Notes under the pieces: generated by a model
The model's database searches: none
Told to the model about the DNA's origin: nothing
Seen by the model: the letters and a program-made list of their open reading frames with translations, nothing else
Shown here: positions 24,701 through 35,707 of the stretch, in pieces
How the letters are laid out: each line of letters starts with the position of its first letter
Numbering within the stretch: position 1 is the stretch's first letter
Origin: Paguma larvata
Lineage: Eukaryota > Chordata > Mammalia > Carnivora > Viverridae
Direction of reading: 5' to 3'
DNA: 64,000 nucleotides
Assembly (NCBI GenBank): GCA_030068075.1
Contig: CM057834.1
Location: 92,397,119-92,461,118 of the forward strand
Made by a program: the position numbers and the translations under genes

Positions 24701-25170
24701 GGCAAACCTAGCTTCTCTGATTCTAGATCTTTCCACAGTCCCTACTCTTCCCAAAGAGTGAGTTCCTGCCTTTTGTAATAGATTTATCCATTTTATCATG
24801 ATGAGGCTAGCTGACATATTTAGGATAGTTTTTGTAACTTTTCAACCAGATTTTTTTTCATTGTATGTCATTTTACCTACTACTATCACCTACCAAGCTC
24901 CACTCTCAATCTGAGGTAAGTTGGTAAAGATATGAGCTCCTAAAATTGCACTGCATTATCTTCAGGATTTAACTGGGTCTTCCTGAGCCCACCTCATGTC
25001 CTTATAAAGGTGCTGGGCTGTCTCTGGTACAGAATAGATATATGTTGGAGTAAAACCTATCATCGTGGCCCACAAATGGTCTGAAACATCTGGTTAAGGC
25101 TGGCCAATTGTATATAAATTTTTTGAACTCATAAAAAGTTATTTTTATAATTCTTGGATTCAACCATTTC
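21771..25170. other. Proximal upstream region of OR copy 2
   Basis: No gene. The part from about 24340 aligns with 54950-55740 and with 5900-6580. The part at 21800-23600 is largely absent from unit III and from unit I. Confidence 0.5.
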
Positions 25171-25174
25171 TGTT

Positions 25175-25195
25175 GTTTCTGACTCTTTCTGCAGA
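25175..25195 (+). promoter_or_regulatory. Probable 3' splice acceptor before OR copy 2
   Basis: Pyrimidine-rich TTTCTGACTCTTTCTGCAG, with AG at 25193-25194, 23 bases before the ATG. Its placement matches copies 1 and 3. Confidence 0.6.
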
Positions 25196-25217
25196 TTACT
25201 AACCTTCATGTTTTTAA

Positions 25218-26171
25218 ATGGAAATGGGTAACCAGACTTATATGAGAGAGTTTATTCTCCTTGGCCTGTCCAGGGACTGGGACACACAGGTCTCCCTCTT
25301 TGTCATCTTCTTGATCATATACTTGGTGACAGTGCTGGGGAACTTCTTCATTGTTCTTCTGATCAGACTGGACGGTCGACTCCACACTCCCATGTACTTC
25401 TTTCTCACCAACCTCTCCCTTGTTGATGTCTCTTACGCCACAAGCATCGTTCCCCAGATGTTGGTGCATCTTCTTATAGAACATAAGGCAATTCCATATG
25501 TGAGTTGTGCAGCCCAGTTATTTTTCTCCCTGGGCTTGGGTGGGATTGAGTTTGCTCTACTGGCAGTGATGGCCTATGACCGCTATGTGGCTGTGTGTGA
25601 CCCCCTGCGATACTCGGTCATCATGCATGGAGGGCTCTGTACTAGGTTGGCCGTCACCTCCTGGGTCAGTGGTTCTCTCAACTCTCTCATGCAGACCGTC
25701 ATCACCTTTCAGCTGCCCATGTGCACAAACAAGTATATTGATCACATATCCTGTGAACTCCTAGCTGTAGTCAGGCTGGCCTGTGTGGATACCTCATCTA
25801 ATGAGATTGCGATCATGGTTTCTAGCATCGTTCTGCTGATGACACCCTTCTGCCTGGTCCTCTTATCCTACATCCAGATCATCTCCACCATCCTGAAGAT
25901 CAAGTCCACAGAGGGAAGGAAGAAAGCCTTCCACACCTGTGCGTCTCACATCACAGTGGTTGTCCTGTGCTATGGCATGGCCATTTTCACTTACATCCAG
26001 CCCCGCTCCAGCCCCTCTGTCCTTCAGGAGAAGTTGATCTCTCTCTTCTATGCCGTTTTGACACCCATGCTGAACCCCATGATTTATAGTGTAAGGAATA
26101 AGGAGGTGAAGGGGGCCTGGCAGAAGCTACTGGGACAATTATCTGGATTAATGTCAAAACTTGCAACTTGA
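25218..26171 (+). CDS. OR2F1-like: Olfactory receptor, OR2F type, intact copy 2
   Basis: A second intact 317-residue odorant receptor. It differs from copy 1 at 31 residues by my count (about 90% identity). Changes cluster in the N-terminal tail (2-4, 8-10, 19), TM1-2 (30, 34, 36, 44, 53), loop 1 (87, 89, 91, 94) and TM4 end (158, 159, 161), with others in TM6-TM7 (245, 255, 276-288) and the tail. All family marks are present: NQT at N5, MAYDRYVAVC at 118-127, Cys97/Cys179, SY in TM5, KAFHTCASH at 236-244 and the full PMLNPMIY at 283-290. Residues 95-157 are identical to copy 1. Changes around loop 1 and TM4-5 could alter odour tuning; that is inference. Its relation to human OR2F1 versus OR2F2 is not resolvable by eye. 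Confidence 0.95.
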   Translation: MEMGNQTYMREFILLGLSRDWDTQVSLFVIFLIIYLVTVLGNFFIVLLIRLDGRLHTPMYFFLTNLSLVDVSYATSIVPQMLVHLLIEHKAIPYVSCAAQLFFSLGLGGIEFALLAVMAYDRYVAVCDPLRYSVIMHGGLCTRLAVTSWVSGSLNSLMQTVITFQLPMCTNKYIDHISCELLAVVRLACVDTSSNEIAIMVSSIVLLMTPFCLVLLSYIQIISTILKIKSTEGRKKAFHTCASHITVVVLCYGMAIFTYIQPRSSPSVLQEKLISLFYAVLTPMLNPMIYSVRNKEVKGAWQKLLGQLSGLMSKLAT

Positions 26172-28121
26172 TGCCTCCTGTACATCACTTAGAGAAAGGA
26201 GCTTTGCCTGTGTTTTCTCCCACGTAACTCAGATATGGCAGGCATCACCTGCGTTGTCCTGGCAACCGCGAAGGTGATGCTGACACATGCCTTGGTGATG
26301 CTGGGTAGGAAGTTGAGTTGTTGGATTGGGGTGTGGGCTGTGGGTATATTTTTATGCCACAGCAGCATGTACTGTGGAGTTAAGCACTGCTGTAATAGAA
26401 CTTCCCACACTTTCTCAGTCTCCATTCATATGTCCTGAGAGTAATGAGAAGAAAAACATTTACTGTTTTGATTTGTCACATTGCTTGTAATCATGGACCT
26501 AATTGTCGATTTTACTTTGGACCACTGGTTCTAATTTATCCAAATTTTGTACAAGATAATTCTGTTTCCACTGGGAACTAAAACGTTTTAATATTTAGAC
26601 TCACTTAAAAATAGTATGTGATGTATAATGCCACATCCAGTAACTGTATGAGTCACTGTTCTGAGAAGAGAGATGCTATCAAGCCTGTTAAGATGTCTTC
26701 GTGCTGGACCTGCTACCTGTGCACCCAGCATCTCGTCTGCCTGATGGAAGTACCTCAGTGGAGGAGCATCAACTGAAGGCCTTGTTTTGCAGGGATAGGT
26801 ATATAACTAAAGGTATTTGGTTGAGGCTACTACTGGCCAAGGAAAAGCCACGTTTGGGGCACCACCTGACAGCACAGAGTTTGAAAGGAATTTTAGTGCA
26901 TATATAAGCAGTATCATTTAAATGTTAAAACTGTCTAGTCTCTGAAAAATTCATAGCCTCTTTATCTAGACTTTAGAAGCAAATAAGCACATAAAAATGA
27001 ATTAATATATAAAATATAAAAGATGTAGTTAATCTTAGAAAGGGCAGATCTTGAACCAAAGTCATTGAATGATAAACATAATTTCAGTATATGTTATGGG
27101 AATCAGGCTAGTTGAGTCAGCTGTGCAGTGTGTCCCCCTAGTCTCTGTATTGAACACCTTCTCCCTTCCCTCCTCCCACAAGCAGCAGGGTTCTGCTTGA
27201 TCTTTGTAAACTAGTGGGGTGGAATATTGGAGACTGGACCTCTGAGAAAACACCTTGGTAAGGAACAAAATGGGGAAGAGGAGAAAGAATGGATAGTAGC
27301 TCATCTTCTCACACCCTTGAAGTCTCAAAGTCCTTTCTTTTCGTGTCTTCTGTAAGTCTATGGATTCGCAGTTCTCCCATTTGTGAACACATTATCGCAC
27401 AATCTCAGTGCCCAAGCAGAATCAAAGTTTCATATACTCCACAGCCCATTTGATGTTCTAAATCTACCTAAAAGAATCAATCCTAAAATTTTCAAAATCG
27501 GCATGTGTCCCAGTAGAAGTCAGTGGTACTGGGCTAAATGTTTTTTGTTGTGTATTCAGGTGTATCAGTGGAATATCTATTGTGTATCAGTGACACTGAA
27601 TCGTTGAGACATAATAGTTAATGTGAATCAGTCCTGAAAATATAATAGCATAGCAAGGATGACAATGAAGCAATTAAAATGCGGGGAGAGAAAGGTCACA
27701 GAGAATAAGACTTTGGGGGTGATTGCAGAAGACTTCTTGTATGAAGGACCAGAAAATGTCCTGTTGGCGGCCAGGAAAGTGATAACAAGTGATCCAGATA
27801 ACAACCCAAGCAAAGGAGCACCTTGTGAAGTGTGCTGAGCTGGAAGAGAGCACAAAAATTAAGTATCCCTAAACTGGGCTTACAGGAAAGAGAAGATGAG
27901 GAAGTAGTGTAGATAAGGCAGGTGGTGGACAGGGGCCTGGTCTTGGAGGACATCGAATGCCAAATTCGAGCCATTAAAGTTTTTTAAGGCAACACATGGC
28001 TTGATGAATGTTATATTCTTGAGATATCACTCTGGCAAACAAGTCTGATGAAAAAAAGGATGGAACAGAGGAGACTAAGGGATTAGTCCTCAATCACTAT
28101 GGAAACATTAGACAGAGGTGG
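26172..28121. other. Downstream non-coding flank of OR copy 2
   Basis: The first 130 bases are nearly identical to those after copies 1 and 3; the rest aligns more loosely with 7700-9560. No gene seen. The short frame at 26701-26907 and the one at 8004-8246 in unit I cover a shared phrase, but the coding pattern is not maintained. Confidence 0.55.
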
Positions 28122-28297
28122 GGGGGTGCCTGGGTGGCTCAGTGGGTTAAGCACCCACCTTGATTTCAGCCCAGGTCATGAACTCATCGTTCGTGGGCTC
28201 AAGCTCCGCATTGGACTCTGCCCTGAGGGTATAGAACTTCCTTGGGATTCTCTCTCTCTTTCTGCCCCTCCCTCCTCCTCTCCAAAGAAATAAGTAA
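28122..28297 (+). mobile_element. Carnivore SINE
   Basis: GGGGTGCCTGGGTGGCTCAG head, AGGTCATGAACTCATCGTTCG, short CT-rich part and a short A-rich end at 28283-28297. Sequence just before it (GAAACATTAGA, 28102-28112) recurs after the whole insertion cluster at 30057-30067, so this is probably the first insertion at the site. Confidence 0.85.
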
Positions 28298-28300
28298 ACT

Positions 28301-28523
28301 GGGGTGCCTGGGTGGCTCAAGTTGGCAAAGTGTTCGTCTTCAGCTCAAGTCATGATCTTCCAGTTAGTGAATTGAAGTGCTGCATCAGGCTCTATGCTGA
28401 CGTGTGGAAGCCTGCTTGAGATTCTTTCTCTTTCCCCCTCTCTCTCTGCACCCCTCCCCCTCAACTCATGCTTTCTCTCTCTCAAAAATAAATAAACTTT
28501 AAAATAAATAAATAAATAAACTT
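28301..28523 (+). mobile_element. Carnivore SINE (felid type)
   Basis: GGGGTGCCTGGGTGGCTCAAG head, AAGTCATGATCTTCCAG, CT-rich stretch and AAAAATAAATAAACTTTAAAATAAATAAATAAAT tail. It is inserted directly behind the previous SINE. Confidence 0.88.
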
Positions 28524-28538
28524 AAAAAAGAAACATTA
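28524..28538 (+). repeat. L1 target site duplication, left copy
   Basis: AAAAAAGAAACATTA. An identical 15-mer at 30050-30064 follows the L1 tail. Confidence 0.85.
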
Positions 28539-30049
28539 TAGCCACTCTGACTGGTGTGAGGTGGTATCTCAGTGTGGTTTTGATTTGTATTTCCCTGATG
28601 ATGAGTGACATTGAGCATTGTTTCATGTGTCTGTTGGCCATCTGAATGTCCTCTTTGGAGAAGTGTCTATTCATATCTTCCGCCCATTTCTTCATTGGGT
28701 TGTTTGTTTTTCGGGTTTGGATTTTGGCAAGTTCTTTATAAATTTTAGATATTAGTCCTTTATCCGATATGTCATTTGCGATGATCTTTTCCCATTCCGT
28801 TGGTTGCCTATTCATTTTGTTGGTTGTTTCTTTTGCTGTGCAGAAGCTTTTTATCTTGATGAGGTCCCAATAGTTCATCTTTGCTTTTAATTCTCTTGCC
28901 TTTGGAGACGTGTCGAGTAAGAAATTGGTGCGTCTTAGGTCAAAGAGGCTTTTTCCTGTTTTCTCCTCTAGGATTTTGACGGTTTCCTGTCTCACATTCA
29001 GATCTTTTATCCATTTAGAATTTATTTTTGTGAGTGGTGTAAGAAAGTGGTCTAGTTTCATTCTTTTGCATGTTGCTGTCCAATTCTCCCAGCACCATTT
29101 GTTAAAGAGGCTGTCTTTTTTCCATTGGATACATTTTCCCGCTTTGTCAAAGATTAGTTGGCCATATACTTGCGGGTCCATTTCTGAGTTTTCTATTCTA
29201 TTCCATTGGTCTATGTGTCTGTTTTTGTGCCAATACCATACAGTCTTGATGACCACCGCTTTGTAGTAGAGGTTAAAGTCAGTCAGAGTGGCTAAAATGA
29301 ACAAATCAGGAAACTATAGATGCTGGCGAGGATGTGGAGAAGTAGGCACCCTCCTACACTGTTGGTGGGAATGCAAACTGGTGCAGCCACTCTGGAAAAC
29401 GGTGTGGAGGTTCCTCAAAAAAATGAAAATAGAGCTACCCTATGATCCAGCGATAGCCCTGCTAGGAATCTACCCAAGAGACACAGGAATGCTGATGCAT
29501 AGGAGCACGTGTACCCCAATGTTCATAGCAGCACTTTCGACAATAGCCAAATCATGGAAAGAGACCAAGTGCCCATCAACTGACGAATGGATAAAGAAGT
29601 TATGGTACTTATATACAATGGACTACTACGTGGCAATGAGAAAAAATGAAATCTGGCCATGTGTAGCCAGATGGATGGAACTGGAGGGTATTATGTTAAG
29701 TGAAATAAGTCAGTCAGAAAAAGACAGATACCATATGTTTCCACGAATAGGTGGACTTTGTGAGACTAAGCAAAAACCAGGGGGAGGGGAAGAGGGGAAA
29801 CGAAAAAAAGACACAGAGAGGGAGGGAGATAAAACATAAGAGACTCTCAAAGACTAAGAAAAAAACTGAGGGTAAAGGGGATGAGGGAGGGGGGAGAGGG
29901 GGTGATGGGCATTAAAAAGGGCACATGTTGGGATGAACACTGGGTGTTATATGTAAACCAATTTGAAAATAAACTATTATAAAATTAAAAAAAAGAAAAT
30001 AAACTATTATAAAATTAAAAAAATAAAATAAAATTTATTACATAAAAAA
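28539..30049 (+). mobile_element. Young 5'-inverted LINE-1 insertion (twin-primed)
   Basis: A recent 5'-truncated L1 of about 1.5 kb in two opposite halves. 28539-29283 is minus-strand ORF2 (open frame of about 260 codons with [20 protein letters not shown]). 29284-30049 is plus-strand and continues from the same point: ORF2 C-terminus, open to a stop at 29837-29839, with [34 protein letters not shown] and YYVAMRKNEIW, then 3' UTR and A-rich tail. The halves overlap in L1 coordinates by about 13 bases (GTCAGAGTGGCT), as expected for twin priming. A perfect 15-base target duplication flanks it. Both halves lack stops, so the insertion is young. It encodes no complete protein. Confidence 0.93.
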
Positions 30050-30064
30050 AAAAAAGAAACATTA
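30050..30064 (+). repeat. L1 target site duplication, right copy
   Basis: AAAAAAGAAACATTA, identical to 28524-28538. The last part (GAAACATTA) then runs into sequence homologous to 9553 of unit I. Confidence 0.85.
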
Positions 30065-31284
30065 GAGGAATCTGAACCAAGATAGTGGCAATAGAGAAAG
30101 AAAAAAGTCAAATCCCTTGATTTAAAAGAGATTTCAGAGAAACACTTCACCTTCTCCCGGTTTGAAATTCCCACATGGATCTCATTTGTCGTCTAAAATA
30201 TCATTATCATGTCTAAATATTCTGTAAATTGTGGAGTCAGCTGAAAAATTGATCACTATGAACACATCCTATATACACAGTAGGAGAGATATAAAAGAAG
30301 AAGGAAATTAGTTACATATGCGCAGGACATTTTAAGAAGGAGAATACATGAGGATGCTATTTCTCATTTCTGTGACCGTCATGCAGTCCTAGTGTGACTT
30401 TTCTCCATTCCCATCCCATGATCCCTTTGCTCTCATCCAGCAACTTAGCTTGTTTGGGTCTACCTGAAGGGTTTTCCAGGTCTTCATTTTTCAGGAAGAA
30501 GAAACGTTGACAGCGGTCTTCTCAGATAGGTAGAAACAGACAAGTATAGTTTTATATTCCATGTGTTAAGTTTCACTTTTATCTTTTTCGTTTTATAGGC
30601 TTTTTTCCCCTCAAGATTGTCTTTTCTCAGAAATTTAAATTCTGATTAATATAAATGAATGCCTTGAGACAGCAGACATTCCTCATTAATAGCTGTTTGT
30701 GAATGATATTCTTAGTATAAGGGAGGAGAGTGTTGATTCAGGGGCAAAATAAGATGATGTCCTAAATAATAAGGCCATTAAATAAACTTTTAAAAAAATA
30801 TGGGTCCTGAAAAATATTTGAGAATTAAAATCTTGTTCATTATTTAATAACCATAAAATACCACCTACATATTTTGTAAAAAATGAACAAAACCCAAATA
30901 TATATAAAAATTATAGTTCAAAAAAAATCCAAATAAGATCCATACATTGCCATTTTCTACTATGTCTCTGAAGACCCGCTTAATCTATAGGTTCACCCTA
31001 CATTTCCTTTTTTCTCCTTGGAATTATTTGTTGAATAAAACAATGTTGTTTTCCCCAGTTGCATTTCCATGTAGTTTGGATTTTTTAAGTGTGTTTTTCT
31101 TGTTCCATTGACCTTGTATCTCCTGTTAGATCTGAAGTCTTGATCAAGTTGAAATGCATTTTCTTTTCTGGGAAGATTTTTCAGATGGTGGCATGTACTT
31201 CTATCAAGAAGGACATGGTGTTCAGTTTCTCTTTTCCAGAGTTTATTATAATTTTACATTGCCTAACTCAGGGTTTTATTATAG
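30065..31284. other. Non-coding flank in unit II
   Basis: The first 100 or so bases are homologous to 9555-9625, and 30128-30450 to 12613-12930. After about 30500 no counterpart in unit I was found. AT-rich, no gene. Confidence 0.5.
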
Positions 31285-31506
31285 CAGTGTTTCTCAATGT
31301 CTGTTGACATTTTGGGCTAAATAGTTACTTCTTGTGAGGGCTATTCTCTACCTTGTAGGATATTTTTCAGCATTCCTGACCTCTACCCACTAAATGGCAG
31401 TTGGGCCCCCTCACCACCTACTTCTAGTTTTGACAATCAGAAAAATCTCCAGGTAGTGCCAAATGTCTGCTGGGGTGGCTAAATCACCCCTAATAGAAAA
31501 CTACTG
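31285..31506 (-). mobile_element. MER5A-like hAT DNA transposon remnant
   Basis: About 220 bases starting CAGTGTTTCTCAATGT and ending TAGAAAACTACTG. Internal phrases TGTAGGATATTTTTCAGCATTCCTGACCTCTACCCAC and AAATGTCTGCTGGGG match the non-autonomous hAT-Charlie family MER5A in reverse direction. Terminal inverted repeats are imperfect. An old element shared by placental mammals. Confidence 0.85.
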
Positions 31507-33293
31507 ACCTACCTCCATTAATTTATTAGGGGTTTCAAGGTGGTGATATTCTATCATCCCTTACTTAGTTGAAATACTTATAGAGACTTCCTCCTCACCA
31601 CTATTTTATCTTCCTGAGATACAGTTTGTAAAAGAAAGGAAGGCAGGATAAATGTTTTAATTTTTCCTTACTTTACCACTTTTAACAAATACAACAAAAG
31701 AGATGTTAAAAAAAATCATGATGAGCTCATCACTGTAAACTTATTTGCTGTATTGTTTGTTGCAATTATCCTTCTTGGTGTTCAAATAGTCCCATATTTA
31801 CTGTGTGGGAGTCTATTTTAATTTCCTCTTGGTAACAAACCATAAGTTTTGTAGCTTAAAACAGCACAAAATTATTATCTTAGAGTACTGGAGCTCAGAA
31901 GTCTGAAATGGGCTTCCCTAGGCCAAAATCTAGATGTCAATGGGCTGTATCCTTTTCTGGAGGGCTAGAGGGGAATCTGACTTCTTGTTTGCCCGTCTTC
32001 CTAAGGGAGCTTCCAGTCCTTGGTCATGCCCCCTTTTTCTACCCTGAAGGCCAGCACAACACCTTCAAACCTGTCTCTAACTCTGATTGTACTTCTTTCC
32101 TCACATGTCTTTCTCCTGACTCTGAGCCTTTCTCCTTGCTCCCATACAGACCCTTGTCTGGGGTCACAGAGATTATCCAGGGTAATCTCCCCACTTGAAG
32201 ATCCTTAATATGAATTCACCTGCAGTTTCCTTTCAACATGTAAGGCAGGTTTTGTGTGTGAATGTGAATATAAATACATGTTCTCAGGTTCTGAAGGTTA
32301 GGACATGAGTATCTTTAGGAGGTCATTACTCTGGCTACCAAGGAATCTTTTCAAATTAGCCACCTAGTTTTCTCCCCACATGACTCTAGCATCTTCAATA
32401 GCTCCCTTATTTCAGGTGTGATACAATATCACAATCCCATCTTTTGCCTTTCTTGCGTTATAATTGGAATTATTTCTCCAGGAAGCATTGGCTCCTTTTG
32501 ATGGGAAATGGAATTTAGAGAGCACAGTCTGAGAACTGTATTGTACTAGAGGTTTATGATCAGTTCTGCTGTAGGCAAGACGGATAGTCATTGTAATTGT
32601 AATTATTCTAATGGAGCTAGTCTTGGCTAAATGAAATCCAATATGTTTAACCCATAGATAGTAATCGTCATTGTTACTGTGAGCACTGGTGTGCTTGGGA
32701 AATGAAGCTGATTGACTCCTGAGGTGTGCCAGTATTCTTGTCCACGTGGAAACAGAGAACTTCCTTTGTCATGAGAAATCCTACAGAACACTCATAAGTG
32801 TATTCCTATTTCTTCCTTAAAGCTCTGTGTCCCAATCCCCCAAACGTTGTCTTTTATTTTGAGGTAGAAGATTATGCTCGGCCTTTAAATCAGTGCATAT
32901 CCTGTCTTCCTATTATTTTCCTTCCTTGCAAATTTGTACTGAAATGTACTGTATAAAATTTTCCCCTTTGGGAAGAGCTCTTTTTCCATTGTCTTTCAGG
33001 GCCACACTTCTCAGTTAAATAGTTATAGGGATTACATACAAGACCATATTATGGGTTGATGGTTCAGGGGCAGGATGACAGGAACAGGCATGATGGGAGT
33101 ACGAGTCAACTGTTTATGACAGTTGTTTGAGTCTTCAGGATCTGCTCAGGCTATTCTCACATATACTGCTTGAGGATTTGTTCCTCAAAGCCAGTTTTGA
33201 TGGACAGCTCCAGGTGCATGGTGGCCTGGTTTCCCATAGCCAGGAATTCCTGTGATCTGCTGGGTCCCAACAGCAAGTAAGAATTGTTTCTCA
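31507..33293. other. Non-coding with an old repeat at about 31808-32345
   Basis: The 31808-32345 stretch contains phrases of a widespread ancient mammalian repeat (GCTTAAAACAGCACAAAATTATTATCTTA, CAGAAGTCTGAAATGGG, a phrase near GGTCATTACTCTGGCTACC at its end); I do not name the family with certainty. The 96-codon frame at 31908-32198 is inside it and is not a gene. The rest shows nothing I recognise. Confidence 0.45.
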
Positions 33294-33550
33294 AAAGAAC
33301 AGCTAACTTGGAGCCCCTGACTGGTTCAGTCAGAAGAGCATGCAACTCTTGATCTTGGGATTACGAGTTTGAGCCCCATGTTGGGTGTGGAGATTTCTTA
33401 AAAATAAAAACTTTTTCGTTTTCTTTTGGAGAGTGTCTTTTCTTTGGTCTGGTCTGTTGAGTCTGCAGACCACATGCTGTCTACTGGGTCCTTCACCTGA
33501 GAGACACTGAGGAGAGAGTCTATTTTTTTTTTTTTTAAAGAACAGTTAAC
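33294..33550 (+). mobile_element. Short SINE plus extra 3' segment, flanked by a direct repeat
   Basis: A short carnivore SINE (33309-33411, GAGCCCCTGACTGGTTCAGTCAG to TTCTTAAAAATAAAAAC) is followed by about 125 non-SINE bases ending in a T15 run (33522-33536). The whole block is bracketed by AAAGAACAGCTAAC (33294-33307) and AAAGAACAGTTAAC (33537-33550), which looks like a target duplication. The non-SINE part contains a 76-base segment repeated at 34371-34446. The T run at the 3' side is odd for a SINE insertion. Confidence 0.6.
33436..33511 (+). repeat. Direct repeat A, copy 1
   Basis: TTCTTTGGTCTGGTCTGTTG through ACTGAGGAGAG. It recurs at 34371-34446 with about two mismatches. Family not recognised. 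Confidence 0.8.
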
Positions 33551-33820
33551 ATGACAAAGAGGCACTTCCTCCCAAAACCCTATGGACCAGCACTTTGATT
33601 CTCCAATCAAGTCATCCCACAGGCTATATTCAGCATTTCAATCTGCCGTAAATATTTCAAGGATCAGTGGAAACATGGGGTCATAAGGACCAAGTAGAAG
33701 ATTGTTTTCACTGCAGACAAACCATCCGGAGAGTTTCTCTTGGGCTGCTCTTGAAATTGGCATTCATTGCACTGTAATCTAATTATCCTTCTAATGGGAA
33801 GCCCAAAATGGACAAAGATG

Positions 33821-34066
33821 CAAAACACCAAGTCTTTTTTTTAATTTTTTTTTATTTTATCTTTGAGAGACATAGAGACAGAGCGTGAGCAAGGGAAGGG
33901 CAGAGAGAGAGGGAGATACAGAATCTGAAGCAGGCTCCAGGCTCTGAACCGTCAGCACAGAACCTGATGCAGGGCTCGAAGTTACAAACCATGAGATCAT
34001 GACCTGAGCTGGAGTCGGCCACTCAACTGACTGAGTCACCCGGGTGCCCTCAAAACACCAAGTCTT
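33821..34066 (-). mobile_element. Carnivore SINE (felid type), minus strand, with perfect target duplication
   Basis: SINE at 33837-34050: T-rich tail complement, GAGACATAGAGACAGAGCGTGAG, GAGATCATGACCTGAGC, ending CACCCGGGTGCCC. A perfect 16-base target duplication, CAAAACACCAAGTCTT, lies at 33821-33836 and 34051-34066. Confidence 0.95.
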
Positions 34067-35340
34067 GAAGAACAACAGGGACAGATAAAGAGTAGATTGC
34101 ACAAGTGTTATCACAATAGAAGCTTTAAGACTGGATACCCAGACATTAGGCCTTGATGACATAGTTCATTGATTAGAAAATTATTTCCTTATATGGTATA
34201 ATTTTGTGACTTGATATATATATATATTGACTTGATATCAGTGAAATGAGTGTTTTTATGAAATATAACCTATTCTCCATCTGTGTCTGAATATATTCTT
34301 TGTACTACTTATTTCTTGGATCAGAGGCAAACCAGCTTTAGAAGCAGACTGGATCTCCAGTCTGGGCCGGATTCTTTGGTCTGGTCTGTTGAGTCTGCAG
34401 ACCACATGCTGTCTACTGGGTCCTTTACCTGAGAGAAACTGAGGAGAGGAAATGATCAAGCTAAATGCTCCTCAGTGTGTACTCGTTAGCATGATTTCAG
34501 ACTTCTTACTTTCAAGGGCTTCTATGGAGTTTGAATATTGTAAATATCCCTTTTAAATTATAGAGGTCTGAAGTAAACACATCATCTCAAATGTAATCTA
34601 ATCAAGTCAGAGTCCAATATATGTGGCAGAAACTGGCTATTTGCTCTTAAACTCATTTCCTCTACTTCACAGTGAGGTGAACCATGGGGCCATATTCTAA
34701 CTTCCAAAATGTAGGTCCAAAGAAAGAAAACATACTACTTCCAAGGCCTGACCTGTTGAAATCTCCCAACCACCAGCCTCCATTATTCACTGTTTTGCTG
34801 TGAAGTCACCGCCATGCAGGGGTTCCAGCACAAGACTCTGGGGGCTCAGAGGGCAGAGGAGGCCTGGATCCTGAGTCATTGACTTAATGAGGTCTACCCT
34901 CACCAGTGTTACCCACATGGGAATTTGTATAAATAAGAAGTAAATTTTATTGTGTTATGCCATGGTTATTTGGGAAATGTTTGTTTTAACATCTATCCCA
35001 CTTTGAATAGTACAATGAGGTTATTTTAATATGATCATTTCACAAATACCCTGTGTACGTCTAATTAGTACCCTACTACTTATAACTAACAAAAGATCTT
35101 TGCCTTCAAGCAGCTCACAATCCAATCAATTTCTAGTAATTTGGACTTCATAATTATTACAAATGTGTTTAGGATTGCTTTGGCTTCTTAAGTTTTAAGT
35201 AGATTCCAAGTATTGAAAGATGATAATAGAAAGCATCATATAAACCGATGTTGAGCCAACACTCCAAATTCCTTACTGTTTGATTTTTTTCGTACCTAAG
35301 TGCTATGCTAAGATTAATACATAATAAAGGCTAATTCCTT
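34067..35340. other. Non-coding spacer in unit II
   Basis: No gene seen. It holds direct repeat A copy 2 at 34371-34446 and a small TA tract at 34213-34229. A GC-richer stretch at 34741-34930 reads like an old LTR or DNA repeat, but I cannot name it. Confidence 0.4.
34371..34446 (+). repeat. Direct repeat A, copy 2
   Basis: Matches 33436-33511 on the same strand, about 0.93 kb away, with differences such as CTTTACC for CTTCACC and GAGAAAC for GAGACAC. Confidence 0.8.
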
Positions 35341-35707
35341 ATTTTGTTTTTGAGGTATAATTTACCTACAGTAAAATGCATTCTTTTTTGTATAGAGTTC
35401 TATGAATTTTAAAAAAATTTACACAATCATGTAAGCATCACCACAATCAAGACAGAAATTTTCATCATTCAAACCTATTCTCTGCCCCTCTTTAGTCAAT
35501 CCATTTTCTGGGCATCATTGCCAGTCAACCACCAATCAGATTTCTTTATTTTTCTATTCCAAAATATCATGTAAATGGAATCAGTAGGGCATAGCCTTTG
35601 AGTCTGACTTCTTTTCCTTAGCATAAAGCTTTTGAGATACATTCATGTTTTTCATGTTATGGTAGTCCATTCTTTTTATTTTTAGAGTAATAGTTTAGTT
35701 GTATGGA

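Noticed and set aside
28522..29304. A 260-codon minus-strand open frame
   Set aside because: It is the inverted ORF2 half of the young L1; it begins in L1 and runs into SINE tail sequence. Not a host gene.
29288..29839. A 183-codon plus-strand open frame
   Set aside because: C-terminal L1 ORF2 plus out-of-family tail; part of the twin-primed L1.
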